Notes: generated by a model from the sequence alone, not told the origin. Counted from the first letter of the stretch, positions 28,798-40,481 are shown. The stretch is DNA of 64,000 bases from Simiduia agarivorans SA1 = DSM 21679 (GCF_000305785.2 NC_018868.3:971001-1035000), one strand, 5' to 3'. Made by a program: numbers and translations.

Positions 28798-28808
28798 GCA
28801 ATGACGCA

Positions 28809-30748
<1,940 letters not shown>

Positions 30749-30840
30749 AGGATTTTCCTCCCATTGGGTTACACAAAATGCGTCATGCAATGAATGAAAG
30801 GAAGGTCAGGAAGCAAACATTCCTATTACCTCCGAAGCGC

Positions 30841-30876
30841 AAAATAGGTGCAGCTCAAGCCTTTTCAAGAGGGGTC
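30841..30876 (-). promoter_or_regulatory. Putative sigma-32 heat-shock promoter for groESL
   Basis: Read on the - strand, CCCCTCTTGAA (ending at 30864) is followed, after 15 bases, by CCTATTTT (about 30848-30841). This fits the sigma-32 pattern CnCCCTTGAA-N13-17-CCCCATnT. It is about 95 bases upstream of the groES start codon. No CIRCE (HrcA) repeat was found. Confidence 0.65.
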
Positions 30877-30990
30877 AAAACCGGTTTTTATATATTTTTT
30901 TATTATTTTAAACGCACTTTTTATACCTTGAAAAAGGCGCCACTTAGGGATAAATATTATTGCAGCAGTATTTGGCAGTCTGGAGGCATG

Positions 30991-31569
30991 ATGGATTTTC
31001 ACACCCCGTTTGAAGCGCAACTGGTGGACTATTTTCGCCACCGGCTCAACCACCAAGCCGAAAAATACCCGACACACACGCAGGAAGAAACGCTTTGGTA
31101 TCTGAGCGGCTTACTGGCGCGCTATGGTCACAGCCACCAGTTATTTGATTATGAAGATCAGCACCTGACCTTGCGCCCCCTGGCCTTGATTTACCAGGAT
31201 GCGCGCCATGCGGCGACCGAGTGGGAGCGCTGTATGTTGTTGAGGAAACTTGGGGATACTGCGCTTTTTATCGGCGCGCTCTTTCCGCAGTCCTATCGCA
31301 GACGAGGTCTGAAGCAAGACTATTTCTCTGGCATGGGCCGCAGTGCTTACAGCTATCTGGGCGAGCACGACAAGGCCAATCCCGGTCTGTTCCAGCGCCT
31401 GGCAGACAGGTTTACGGAATTATTATCACTGGTCGCCGACGCCTGCCAGAAAGAACAGCTGTTCGACATGACGGATCAACTGCAGGCTTACATACGCTGG
31501 CAGGCCACTGGCGACCCGGCACTGGAAAGGCAATTGGCCAAAGAAGGATGGTTCGACCAACGCCATTAG
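30991..31569 (+). CDS. Conserved hypothetical cytoplasmic protein
   Basis: I do not assign a function to this 192-residue protein. It is soluble and mostly helical, with LWYLSGLLARYGHSHQLF, ALFPQSYRRRGL and YFSGMGRSAYSYL, which look like conserved family positions seen in gammaproteobacterial hypotheticals. GGAGG at 30982-30986 precedes twin ATG codons at 30988 and 30991; either may be used. A longer reading from 30778 would run through the groESL heat-shock promoter and is rejected. Confidence 0.75.
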   Translation: MDFHTPFEAQLVDYFRHRLNHQAEKYPTHTQEETLWYLSGLLARYGHSHQLFDYEDQHLTLRPLALIYQDARHAATEWERCMLLRKLGDTALFIGALFPQSYRRRGLKQDYFSGMGRSAYSYLGEHDKANPGLFQRLADRFTELLSLVADACQKEQLFDMTDQLQAYIRWQATGDPALERQLAKEGWFDQRH

Positions 31570-31599
31570 CCGCGCTACGCGACTTAGGCTATGCGTGTG

Positions 31600-32082
31600 T
31601 CAATCCTCGTCCAGCTCAAATAACTCGTCTAAGGGCAGCCCCTGAAAAGGCTTGGTGTCTTCGATCACCAATTGGGAGTGCATTTTCTCGATTCCCAGAT
31701 CCTGCTCCAACAACCCCTCGCTCAGGCGATTGAACTGGGCTGCATCAACGCACAAGAATTCGAGAATGTAATCGTACTCGCCGGAAATTTTGTAGCAGCG
31801 AATCACTTGCGGCATGGCACCGATAGCCTGTTTGAAGTCTCGATTCACTTTAGGGTCCTGCGAGATCAATGACACATTGACCAGAAAATGAACATGGCGC
31901 AGCTTGGTTAAATTGATATCGGCGGCAAAACCCGCAATCCAGCGCTGAGCCTGCAGCTTTTTTACGCGAGACAAGCATGCAGATTCAGACAAGGCCACTT
32001 TTTCCGCCAGGCGCGCATTGGAAATGCGCGCGTCGGCCTGCAATGCATTGAGAATTTTCAGGTCTATCTGATCGAACTTCAT
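31600..32082 (-). CDS. Lrp/AsnC-family transcriptional regulator
   Basis: The 160-residue protein has the AsnC-type helix-turn-helix (DLKILNALQADARISNARLAE... SESACLSRVKKL) and the RAM ligand-binding domain. It is the third gene of an aminotransferase-NhaC-Lrp unit, its ATG overlapping the end of the antiporter gene. Regulators of this family usually sense amino acids, so it probably controls this operon; the effector is unknown. Confidence 0.9.
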   Translation of the reverse strand: MKFDQIDLKILNALQADARISNARLAEKVALSESACLSRVKKLQAQRWIAGFAADINLTKLRHVHFLVNVSLISQDPKVNRDFKQAIGAMPQVIRCYKISGEYDYILEFLCVDAAQFNRLSEGLLEQDLGIEKMHSQLVIEDTKPFQGLPLDELFELDED

Positions 32083-33605
32083 ACCTGGCTACGGGCGCCT
32101 TCTGTCAGGTGGTGATCGGTGTCTTTACCTTGTGCAGCCTGCTCCAGCTCGGCAGCAAGCTCCGCGGTTTCTTCGGGCGACAAGGGCACGATTTTAAACT
32201 GAGTGTAGCCGTAAATGGCGGAAATCAGCGGGTTGACCAAATTGAAAAAACAGTACGGCAGGTATGCCAGCGTTGCCACCCCCAAGGTGCCGGCCATGTA
32301 AGCACCGCAGGTATTCCAGGGTATCAGTGGCGAGGTGATGGTGGCCGAGTCTTCCAGCGTGCGGGACAAGTTAGTGGCACTCAGGCCGCGCTTGGCAAAC
32401 TCCAGACGGAACATACGCCCGGGCAGCACGATGGCAATGTACTGATCGGCCGTCACGATGTTGGTGCCAATGCAGGTCAGAATGGTAGAGGCCACCAGGC
32501 CACCGGTGGTTTTGGCAAAGCGCAGGATCGCTTTGATCAGCGCCTCCAGAATCCCCACCCGCTCAATAATCGCGCCCATCACCATGGCGGTGACGATCAA
32601 CCAGACGGTGGTTAACATGGAGCTCATGCCACCGCGCGAGAGCAGGCTGTCGATCTGTTCGTTACCGGTATTGGCCACATAACCGTCGGCAAAGGCCATC
32701 CAGATACCTTTGAATAAGGCCAACCAGGAAGCCAGGTCTTCACCGCCGGCATAAGCAATCACCACGTCCGACTGAAAACCAATGGCAAAGGGCGCCGCCA
32801 CCAGCGCACCCAGCAGGATGGCGACCATGGCCGGTACTTTTTTGTAAGCCAGAAAAAATACGAATAACAGGGGCAACAACAACCAGCCGCTGATCACGAA
32901 GTTGTCGTCCAGAAGCGTCAGCATCGCTTGCATTTGCTGATCTGACGCTGGTGCCTCAGCGCTGATACCGATAAACAAAAACGCTGCCAGCGCAATAATA
33001 ATTGACGGAGTGGTGGTCCACACCATGTGACGGATGTGCGCGAACAAATCTGTGCCCACAACCGCCGGCGCCAGGTTGGTGGTATCGGACAAGGGTGACA
33101 TTTTGTCGCCGAAATAAGCACCTGAAATGATGGCACCGGCGGTAATCTCCACCGATAAACCGAGGCCCGCCGCGGTACCGATCAGGCCGATACCGATGGT
33201 GCCCGCGGTAGTCCAGGAGCTGCCGATACTCACGCTCACCAGCGCGCACACAAGGCAAGCGGCCGCATAAAACCAGCTCGGGTCCATCAACTGCAAACCA
33301 AAATAAATCATGGTCGGCACAGTGCCCGAAAGAATCCAGCTGCCGATTAACATGCCCACCAGAAACAGGATGAGAATCGCGCCCAGCGCCACACTGATGC
33401 CCTTGAAAATAGCCGCTTCAATGTCCTTCCAGCCCAGTCCCGCACGCCATCCCATGATGGCAGCCACCGCAGCACTGAGCGACAGGGCAATCTGGTTGGC
33501 GCCTTGCGATGAACTATCGCCAAACAGAAATACAGACAGGCTCAACAAGCCAAACAAGGTCAAGGTGGGCAGTGCAATTTCCCACGCCGTCAGTGGACGC
33601 ATCAT
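32079..33605 (-). CDS. nhaC: NhaC-family Na+/H+ antiporter
   Basis: The 508-residue protein has about twelve hydrophobic helices and NhaC-type motifs: SIGSSWTTAGTIGIG near residues 121-135, GAYFGDKMSPLSDTTNLAP near 164-182, and the C-terminal LIPWNTCGAYM. Family members exchange Na+ (or organic solutes in some relatives) for H+. It sits between an AruH-like aminotransferase and an Lrp regulator, so an amino acid or metabolite as substrate is possible. The start is at ATG 33605, followed at once by a second ATG. Confidence 0.88.
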   Translation of the reverse strand: MMRPLTAWEIALPTLTLFGLLSLSVFLFGDSSSQGANQIALSLSAAVAAIMGWRAGLGWKDIEAAIFKGISVALGAILILFLVGMLIGSWILSGTVPTMIYFGLQLMDPSWFYAAACLVCALVSVSIGSSWTTAGTIGIGLIGTAAGLGLSVEITAGAIISGAYFGDKMSPLSDTTNLAPAVVGTDLFAHIRHMVWTTTPSIIIALAAFLFIGISAEAPASDQQMQAMLTLLDDNFVISGWLLLPLLFVFFLAYKKVPAMVAILLGALVAAPFAIGFQSDVVIAYAGGEDLASWLALFKGIWMAFADGYVANTGNEQIDSLLSRGGMSSMLTTVWLIVTAMVMGAIIERVGILEALIKAILRFAKTTGGLVASTILTCIGTNIVTADQYIAIVLPGRMFRLEFAKRGLSATNLSRTLEDSATITSPLIPWNTCGAYMAGTLGVATLAYLPYCFFNLVNPLISAIYGYTQFKIVPLSPEETAELAAELEQAAQGKDTDHHLTEGARSQV

Positions 33606-33716
33606 AAAAAGGATCGCTTCTTGTATTATTGGAATTATGGGGTGGCTTGTGGCCCCCGCAAAGCGCTACATGGTAGCGATTGGGGGGCCTGCGCGCCAGC
33701 GCTGAGTGCGGCGATG

Positions 33717-34916
33717 TCAGCCTGCCGCGGCCTGCGTGACAGACAGCATGGTCTCGAGCCGGTCCATGGCGTCGGTCAATACCGGGATCGGCTGGGCCAA
33801 CGTAATGCGCACATAGTGCTCGGTCACCTCGCCAAACCCGGCACCCGGCACCACCGACACACCGGTCTGCGCCAACAGCTGCTCGGCAAAGGCCTGGCCG
33901 CTGGTGGCGACCTTGGCGGTATTCATCATCACAAACATGCCCGCGTCGGGCATATCGGCGCTCACTCCCGGCATGGCATTGATGCGCTGCACCAGAAAAT
34001 CACGGCGCTTCTGGTATTCATCGCGCATTTGCGCCACATAGTAATCGTCATAGCGCAGTGCAAAGGCGGCTGCGTCCTGAATGAACTGCGGGCAACCAAA
34101 GATACTGGCGCCGGCCATATTGGTGAGGTGCCCTACCAGTGCCGGTGGTGCCACCACCCAACCAATGCGCCAACCGCTCATGGCGTGGGACTTGGACAAG
34201 CCGTCCACCATGATCACATTGTCGAGCGACTCTGCACTGGCGCGCAGGCTGCGGTGGCGCTGCTTGAAGGTAATCATGGAATAGACTTCGTCCGAAATCA
34301 GCCACACGCCCCGCTCCCGGGTATAGGCCGCCAGTTCGCGCAATTGTTCCTGGGGGATCATGTTGCCACAGGGATTGCCCGGCGTATTGACGATCACGGC
34401 CACGGTTTTATCGGTAATGGCGGCCTTCATGGCGTCCATATCCAGCGCGAAATTCTGTGCCGCCAACAAGGGCACCGGCACGGTTTTCACCCCCACTGCA
34501 TCAAACACGCCGCAATAGCCCACGTACATAGGGTCTGGAACCACCACCTCGTCACCCGGGTTACACAAGCAGCTGAACACGCTGAACAGCGCGTTGGTGG
34601 CACCGGGAAACACCACCACGTCATCGGCACTGCACGGGTGCGGCGAGGTTTTGCTTTCCAGATCGGCAATCGCCTCGCGCAGCCCCAGCTCGCCTTCCGC
34701 CGGCGAATAATGGGTGCGGTCGCGCTTCATGGCGGCCAGTGCCTGATAAAAAATCGGTTCCGGCGTGGGAAAGTCCGGGTCGCCAACACACAACAGGATA
34801 ATGTCGTCGCCCGCCGATTTACGCTCCAACGCCTTGTCGTGCACCGCCCAGACTTCGCTGGCTTCACCGTCTAACCGGTGAGCCATGGCACTCACGGATA
34901 ATGGTTTTGCAGACAT
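33717..34916 (-). CDS. PLP-dependent class I/II aminotransferase, AruH-like
   Basis: The 399-residue protein is a fold-type I aminotransferase. The PLP lysine is in GLSKSHAMSGWRIGWVV, with VNTPGNPCG and SDEVYS upstream. The motif set closely resembles arginine:pyruvate transaminase (AruH) of Pseudomonas, so basic amino acids are a reasonable guess for the substrate, but related enzymes act on aspartate or aromatic amino acids. It is the first gene of a likely operon with nhaC and lrp, 111 bp upstream of nhaC. Confidence 0.85.
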   Translation of the reverse strand: MSAKPLSVSAMAHRLDGEASEVWAVHDKALERKSAGDDIILLCVGDPDFPTPEPIFYQALAAMKRDRTHYSPAEGELGLREAIADLESKTSPHPCSADDVVVFPGATNALFSVFSCLCNPGDEVVVPDPMYVGYCGVFDAVGVKTVPVPLLAAQNFALDMDAMKAAITDKTVAVIVNTPGNPCGNMIPQEQLRELAAYTRERGVWLISDEVYSMITFKQRHRSLRASAESLDNVIMVDGLSKSHAMSGWRIGWVVAPPALVGHLTNMAGASIFGCPQFIQDAAAFALRYDDYYVAQMRDEYQKRRDFLVQRINAMPGVSADMPDAGMFVMMNTAKVATSGQAFAEQLLAQTGVSVVPGAGFGEVTEHYVRITLAQPIPVLTDAMDRLETMLSVTQAAAG

Positions 34917-35047
34917 GATTCAACACCTTAAATAATGCTCGATAGATGCCAGAAGCTTAGCGGTGTTGAGTCGCAGGGGTTATTGAACTTGCAGGGAAAA
35001 CCGCACACCCCTGCGGAGTCAGGGGTAATGCATCGAAGAATCTGTGG

Positions 35048-35911
35048 TCAGCGGGAGAAAACCACCGTTTTGTGGCCATTCAGCAACACCCTGTGCTCGG
35101 CGTGCCAGCGCAACGCCCGGTTCAGCACAATGGATTCGATATCCCGACCGATGGCGGTGAGCTCCTCAGGGGTATTCACATGCGACACCCGCTCCACGGC
35201 CTGCTCGATGATGGGCCCCTCATCCAGATCGGCGGTGACATAGTGGGCGGTGGCGCCGATGAGCTTTACCCCGCGTTCATAGGCCTGATGATAGGGCCTG
35301 GCTCCCTTGAAACCGGGCAGGAATGAATGGTGGATGTTGATCGCCCGCCCCGACAGCGCCCGGCACATGGCATCGGACAGGATTTGCATGTAACGGGCCA
35401 GCACCAGGCATTCAGCCCCGCCCGCCTCCATCAGCGCCAGCATCTGCTGTTCCTGCTGAAGTTTGGTGTCGGCACTGATCGGCAGATGATGAAACGGCAA
35501 TTGGTACCACTCCACCAGGTTCCGGAGACTGTCGTGATTGGACACCACACCGACAATATCCACCGCCAGGCTGCCCTGCTTCCAGGCATTGAGCAGGTTA
35601 TGCAGGCAATGGTCCCATTGGCTTACCGCCACCAATACCTTGAGGCGGGCATCGGCATCCACCAGTTCCCATTCCATCGCGTAACGGCGGGCCACCGGCA
35701 GGAAGGCCGCCTTGATTTCATCGAGCGACAGCTGCTGGGTCGTGGCATCCAATACCGTGCGCATGAAAAATCGCCGCTGCTCTACGTCCTCAAACTGCTG
35801 CGACTCGCGGATATTAAAACCCTGGGCCGCAAACAGCGCTGCCACGTTTGCCACAATGCCGGGCTGGTCTTCACAACTGAACTTTAAAATGATTTCCCTG
35901 ACGGCCGACAT
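35048..35911 (-). CDS. purU: Formyltetrahydrofolate deformylase PurU
   Basis: PurU hydrolyses 10-formyl-tetrahydrofolate to formate and tetrahydrofolate, balancing one-carbon pools. The 287-residue protein has an N-terminal ACT domain (residues 5-85, CEDQPGIVANVAALF) and a formyl-transferase fold with the catalytic NIHHSFLPGFKGARPY block and GATAHYVTADLDEGPII. The start is ATG 35911. It is monocistronic on the - strand. Confidence 0.95.
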   Translation of the reverse strand: MSAVREIILKFSCEDQPGIVANVAALFAAQGFNIRESQQFEDVEQRRFFMRTVLDATTQQLSLDEIKAAFLPVARRYAMEWELVDADARLKVLVAVSQWDHCLHNLLNAWKQGSLAVDIVGVVSNHDSLRNLVEWYQLPFHHLPISADTKLQQEQQMLALMEAGGAECLVLARYMQILSDAMCRALSGRAINIHHSFLPGFKGARPYHQAYERGVKLIGATAHYVTADLDEGPIIEQAVERVSHVNTPEELTAIGRDIESIVLNRALRWHAEHRVLLNGHKTVVFSR

Positions 35912-36073
35912 GGCTCCCCCAACACAATAAAAACCGGATTCTGCACTCGTTGCGCACAAATCATCCAAATAAGCGGCAATACTACCACAAAGCTGTCGTC
36001 CGCCCTCGCTGGGTTATGCACACTTTCAACCAAAGCGATTACACTCAGAGGGAGTTAACGCAGAGGATTTTTC

Positions 36074-36844
36074 ATGCGCCGTCCCGTTATTGCCATCACC
36101 GCTGAAACCCTGGACAAAACCAAGGGAGCAGATACCACCCGCTATTACCAGGTCATGGCCAAATATGTGGCCCCGGTGGCCGAGATTATGGGCGCCCTGC
36201 CGCTGATTGTGCCGCCGTTGGCGGACAAGCTGGACCGGGAGACCCTGCTCGCCAGCGTGGATGGCATCCTGCTCACCGGTGGAGTGTCCAATATCGAGCC
36301 ACATCACTACCAGGGGGGTGCCAGTTACGCCGGTTGCCCGCACGACCCGGCGCGCGATGCCACCGTGCTCCCTATGATCAAAGACATTGTCCAGCGCGGC
36401 ATTCCGTTGTTCGGCATTTGCCGTGGTTTTCAGGAAATGAACGTGGCCTACGGTGGCGACCTGTTCCAGCAACTGCACGTGGAAGCGGATTTCGCCCTGC
36501 ACAATACGACCGTGGATTTTGATGCGCCTGCCGACGGTCTCTATGCCGATGTGCACGACCTCAACCTGGCACAGGGCGGCCTGTTGGCACGCATCGCCAA
36601 CGGCCCCGTGCAAAAAGTGAACAGCATCCACGGCCAGGGTATCAAAACCCTGGGTGCAGGACTGCAAGTTGAAGGCACTGCACCCGACGGGCTCATCGAG
36701 GCCTTCAGCGTGACCGACGCCAAACAATTCGCGCTGGCAGTGCAATGGCACCCCGAGTGGAAGCCGGCCAACAACCCCCTGTACATGGCCATGTGGCAAG
36801 CGTTTAAAACTGCTGCAGAGACCTACGCGGCCAACCGGGGTTAA
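36074..36844 (+). CDS. PuuD-like class I glutamine amidotransferase (gamma-glutamyl hydrolase)
   Basis: The 256-residue protein is a peptidase C26 enzyme with nucleophile Cys116 in GICRGFQEMNV and the His226/Glu228 pair in QWHPEW. Relatives such as PuuD hydrolyse gamma-glutamyl-GABA during putrescine breakdown. No other puu gene is adjacent, so the substrate is unproven. GGAG precedes the ATG. Its stop overlaps that of the convergent DUF924 gene. Confidence 0.87.
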   Translation: MRRPVIAITAETLDKTKGADTTRYYQVMAKYVAPVAEIMGALPLIVPPLADKLDRETLLASVDGILLTGGVSNIEPHHYQGGASYAGCPHDPARDATVLPMIKDIVQRGIPLFGICRGFQEMNVAYGGDLFQQLHVEADFALHNTTVDFDAPADGLYADVHDLNLAQGGLLARIANGPVQKVNSIHGQGIKTLGAGLQVEGTAPDGLIEAFSVTDAKQFALAVQWHPEWKPANNPLYMAMWQAFKTAAETYAANRG

Positions 36845-37380
36845 AACCGGCTGCCAGGCGTCTGTAAAAAGGCTAACTCCTCGGCCGTGGACACCCGCCC
36901 CAGCGCTTCGTTGCGGTGGGGGTAACGGCCGAATCGCTCGATAATATCCCGGTGCCGGCGCTCAAAGGCGGCCGGGTCTTCGCCCTCCAAAGCACTGAAC
37001 AATTGCAGCGCCCGGTCGTGCAAGGCAAGTGATTCGCTGTGCATAAACGGCATGTATAAGAAATGTTTCTGTGCGTTGTTTAACTGCTGATCCCAACCCG
37101 CATCCACCGCGACACTCGCCAATGCCAGAGCGCGCGCATCCCCGGCAAATGCTTCAGCACTGTCGCGATAGATATTGCGGCTGAACTGATCCAATACAAT
37201 TACCAGCGCCAGCGTACCCCATGCATCCACCGCCCAATGGTCCAGCTCGCCTGTGCGTGCAGCCAACAACCATTGGCCAAATCGACGGCGGATCTGCTGG
37301 TCAAATGCGGGCACTTTTTTCCACCATTGGGCGGGTTGGATTTCATCAAACCAGAAATCCAGTATTACCTCCGGGCTCAT
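36841..37380 (-). CDS. DUF924 protein
   Basis: The 179-residue soluble protein has the DUF924 (TPR-like) hallmark sequence: ILDFWFDEIQPAQWWKK at the start, IVLDQFSRNIYRD in the middle, and FLYMPFMHSE later. Function of the family is unknown. ATG 37380, with GGAG upstream, is the right start. The gene is convergent with and overlaps the amidotransferase gene by 4 bases. Confidence 0.9.
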   Translation of the reverse strand: MSPEVILDFWFDEIQPAQWWKKVPAFDQQIRRRFGQWLLAARTGELDHWAVDAWGTLALVIVLDQFSRNIYRDSAEAFAGDARALALASVAVDAGWDQQLNNAQKHFLYMPFMHSESLALHDRALQLFSALEGEDPAAFERRHRDIIERFGRYPHRNEALGRVSTAEELAFLQTPGSRF

Positions 37381-37531
37381 TGCACTCTCCTGTAACATTC
37401 GACTGTTCAATCCGGACTGCTCACATCGGCCTCGCCTGAGCCTGAACACGAATCATACCGATAAAAGGTAGGCAGTTTCGGCAAGGGCCGCTAGACTGCA
37501 CCCGATACCCTGTCCCGACCCGGAGTCTTCC

Positions 37532-38794
37532 TTGCGTAAAAAGCTCACCAGCATCTGGCCATTATTTTTCGGCATGCTTCTCATCGGCTTGTGTGTGGGC
37601 GCACAAGGAACGTTAATCAGCCTGCGCGCCGCGTTGGAGGGTTTTCCCAATACACTCACTGGGCTGATCATGTCAGCTTACTACCTCGGCTTCCTGCTGG
37701 GTGCACACCGTGGTCAGAAGGTGATCAAGCGGGTAGGTCACGTGCGAACCTTTGGCGCACTGACTGCGCTTTCTTCATTGTGCGTGCTGCTGCACTCACT
37801 TTATATCAATCCGTGGGCGTGGTTTGCCACGCGCTTTTTAACCGGCTTTGCCATGTGTGGCATTTACCTGGTAGCCGAATCCTGGCTGAATCAGGCCGCC
37901 GACGACTCAAATCGCGGAAAGATCATGTCTCTGTACATGATTACCCTGCTCGGTGGCATACTTGGCGGCCAATTCCTGCTCAACCTCGCCGATCCACGCA
38001 GTTTTGAATTATTCAGCCTGATATCCATTCTGATGAGCGCGGCCGCAATCCCTATTCTGGCCACCGCCACCCCCACGCCGGTCGTTACCCCTACGCCGAG
38101 TATCAGCCCGCTCAAGTTATTTCAGTGGGCTCCGTTTGGATTAATGGGGGTGTTCCTGATTCAGATGTGCAGCGCCATGGTGTTCGGCATGGCACCGGTG
38201 TACGCCAATATGGTCGGGCTTGGCACCCATCAGGTGGCCTGGTTGATGGCCGCCATTGTCGCCGGTGCCCTTGTGTTGCAATGGCCCCTGGGTATGCTGG
38301 CCGATCGTTTTAACCGCCGCCTGGTCGCCACCACGCTGACCGCAATTGCCGGCGCCCTTGCGCTGACCGCCAGCCTGTTGCCTACCGAGAACTTTATTTT
38401 GTTACTGGTGAGTGTGGGGATTTTTGGTGGCTTCGCGTTACCCCTCTACGCCGTATTCAGTGCATTGGTGAACGACTATATGAGACCGGAAAAAATTGTC
38501 GCGGCGTCGAGCACAATCTTACTGGTGGGCGGCGTTGGTGCATCAGTTGGACCGTTAGTGGTTGCTCCGTTTTTGGACGCCGTAGGGCCTCGGGGATTTT
38601 TCTGGAGTTGCGCGATCAGCCTGTTCACCATCAGCCTTTACGGCCTCTACCGCATGGCACGTTTCCCTTATTCAGCACGTCAGGATGTGCATGGCATGAG
38701 CGCGCAATCCGTCGGAACTGTGGGCACAGGTCTGGTACCACCGGCCGCGGTAAAAACAGAGACCAAAGCCGATATCAATCGAGACGACTTCTAA
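37532..38794 (+). CDS. MFS transporter, YcaD-like
   Basis: The 420-residue protein has twelve predicted membrane helices and the major facilitator motif GMLADRFNRR between helices 6-8, with YLVAESWLN, a pattern found in YcaD-type transporters. The substrate is unknown. The start is TTG 37532, with GGAG 8 bases upstream. A polar C-terminal tail of about 50 residues follows the last helix. Confidence 0.87.
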   Translation: MRKKLTSIWPLFFGMLLIGLCVGAQGTLISLRAALEGFPNTLTGLIMSAYYLGFLLGAHRGQKVIKRVGHVRTFGALTALSSLCVLLHSLYINPWAWFATRFLTGFAMCGIYLVAESWLNQAADDSNRGKIMSLYMITLLGGILGGQFLLNLADPRSFELFSLISILMSAAAIPILATATPTPVVTPTPSISPLKLFQWAPFGLMGVFLIQMCSAMVFGMAPVYANMVGLGTHQVAWLMAAIVAGALVLQWPLGMLADRFNRRLVATTLTAIAGALALTASLLPTENFILLLVSVGIFGGFALPLYAVFSALVNDYMRPEKIVAASSTILLVGGVGASVGPLVVAPFLDAVGPRGFFWSCAISLFTISLYGLYRMARFPYSARQDVHGMSAQSVGTVGTGLVPPAAVKTETKADINRDDF

Positions 38795-39194
38795 TTTTTT
38801 TGAATAGTCAGCATCAGCCTTATAGGCCGTTGGGATAAAAAGCCTGAAACCACGTAGTTCTCGCGGCTTGTGGTGTGCGCCGGCACACAATTGAGTCACT
38901 GCACCCAATCCGCCTTTCTGGCTATTAGCTATACTCCTTTGTAGTCAGAATTTTTATCTGGCACTTGAACCCCCCTTGCGTCCGCGTTAGGCTGACCAGA
39001 TAGTCATATTCAGTCACCGCAAGGCAGTGTCGGTGCCAGTCGCCAGCCCCGCCCCCGAGGCACATCTGCTGGCAGGGATCATGTGTTCCACAGCACACTG
39101 TGGCCAGCTCTGAAGGAATTCCGCCCCGACCAGGGAGGATGAGCCGGGAAGGTAGGAATGGATCTGTTTGGCACAATCTGACACGAGCGGCGTA
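38795..39194. other. Intergenic region upstream of the envelope operon
   Basis: No gene is supported in this 400-bp stretch. It holds a 6-bp-arm hairpin (38873-38888, GTGTGC/GCACAC) with no T-run, and a TATACT element near 38930 that could be a -10 box without a good -35. The promoter for the large operon that starts at 39195 must lie here. Short reading frames on the - strand have no ribosome site. Confidence 0.5.
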
Positions 39195-40481
39195 ATGGTG
39201 AAAACACGTTTACTTTGTATCTGCGTCTTTCTGTTCAGCCCGTTACTCACTGCCGAAGAGCAGCTGGAGCAACCCGCTACAGATTATCTCATTTCTCCCG
39301 ATGAACGGGGCGAAGACAATCTTAAACGCATCGGTAAAAACCAATCACACGACACCCGCGTAACTCCCAGACAATACCTGTCGGCCATTGAAGAAATCGA
39401 AGCCGATTACGGCGCCTACGACCTTCAGCTTTCCCAGCATTTGTCCGGTTTGGGCACTCAGTACCAGGCAATTGGTGAACACCAGGAAGCGATCGAAGTG
39501 TTCAAGCGCGCCATGCACATCCAGCGCGTCAATCTCGGACTGTACGACATGGGGCAAATTCCCATTCTCGAAAACATCATCGAAAGCCAGATTGCACTGG
39601 GCGAATGGGAAGATGCGAACGAGCGATACCAATACCTTTATTGGCTTCATCGCCGGAACTACGGCAATGATGATCCCCGGATGTTGCCCATTATCAACAA
39701 GCTCAGCGATTGGCATCTGCAAGCCTACGCGCTCAATGTCAGTGGCGGATTGTTTCACCACCTGCTCGCCGCACACAATCTGTACCAGATTGCTGTGGAT
39801 CTGGTGGGCACAACCTACGGGGCCAATGATTTACGCATGATCGATCCGTTGCGGGGCCTCACCGCATCCAACTATTTCCTTGCCACCTATCAACAGGAAA
39901 ACCAGAACAAACTCGCTGTTCAAAACGGCTCCATGCCCGCCTCCGAAGATGAACGCGCGCGCTTGCAGGCCTACATCAGCCGCAGCTTTGACAATGGCCG
40001 CTCTGCCATCAATCGCATGGTGCATGTCTACAGCAACAATCCCGAAGCCAGCCCCGCCGATGAAATCCGGGCGCAGGTTGCACTGGCGGATTGGTACCTG
40101 TTATTTGGCAAATGGCACTCGGCCATGGATCTCTACCGGGATGCCTACCAGCGCGCCATAACAGTCGATAAAGACGCCAGCCTGGAGGCCGAACTGTTCG
40201 GGCGACCGGTTGCATTACCCGATATGCCCCTGATCGATCTGGACCAAAACAACACGATCAACACCAACCACTATGTTCTGGCACAATTCAACGTCAATGC
40301 TTACGGTAGGGTCACAAACATTGATATTCTTGAGACTTCACCGGCGGATGACTCGCGCATGAAATCACGGGTGAGGCGCACGCTGAAAGCCGCCAAATTC
40401 CGTCCGAGATTCCAGAACGGTGAAGCGGTAACCACCAAGGACATTACCCATCGGTATTTATTTTCGGACAAATCATCATGA
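39195..40481 (+). CDS. Exported TPR protein with TonB-C-like domain
   Basis: This 428-residue protein starts with a signal peptide (about 1-20, MVKTRLLCICVFLFSPLLTA) and has tetratricopeptide-like helical pairs between about 60 and 250 (EHQEAIEVFKRAMHIQR and DANERYQYLYWLHRR). The last about 65 residues (FNVNAYGRVTNIDILETSPA... AAKFRPRFQNG) read like the TonB C-terminal/energy-transducer fold. ATG 39195 is chosen because it begins the signal peptide. It is the first gene of the 13-gene operon and its stop overlaps the next start. Confidence 0.82.
   Translation: MVKTRLLCICVFLFSPLLTAEEQLEQPATDYLISPDERGEDNLKRIGKNQSHDTRVTPRQYLSAIEEIEADYGAYDLQLSQHLSGLGTQYQAIGEHQEAIEVFKRAMHIQRVNLGLYDMGQIPILENIIESQIALGEWEDANERYQYLYWLHRRNYGNDDPRMLPIINKLSDWHLQAYALNVSGGLFHHLLAAHNLYQIAVDLVGTTYGANDLRMIDPLRGLTASNYFLATYQQENQNKLAVQNGSMPASEDERARLQAYISRSFDNGRSAINRMVHVYSNNPEASPADEIRAQVALADWYLLFGKWHSAMDLYRDAYQRAITVDKDASLEAELFGRPVALPDMPLIDLDQNNTINTNHYVLAQFNVNAYGRVTNIDILETSPADDSRMKSRVRRTLKAAKFRPRFQNGEAVTTKDITHRYLFSDKSS

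Noticed and set aside
30749..30987. CIRCE element before groES, and an N-terminal extension of the divergent gene
   Set aside because: No inverted repeat of the HrcA type is present; the extended frame runs through the heat-shock promoter and has no ribosome site near its start.
33621..34874. 417-codon open frame opposite the aminotransferase gene
   Set aside because: It is rich in His, Gly and Arg, lacks any family pattern and mirrors the codon bias of the real gene on the other strand.
36026..36799. 257-codon frame opposite the PuuD-like gene
   Set aside because: The + strand protein has an intact Cys/His/Glu triad; the opposite frame shows no motif.
38925..39250. Short - strand frames before the envelope operon
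   Set aside because: No ribosome site and no recognisable protein pattern; they overlap the probable promoter and signal-peptide coding sequence.
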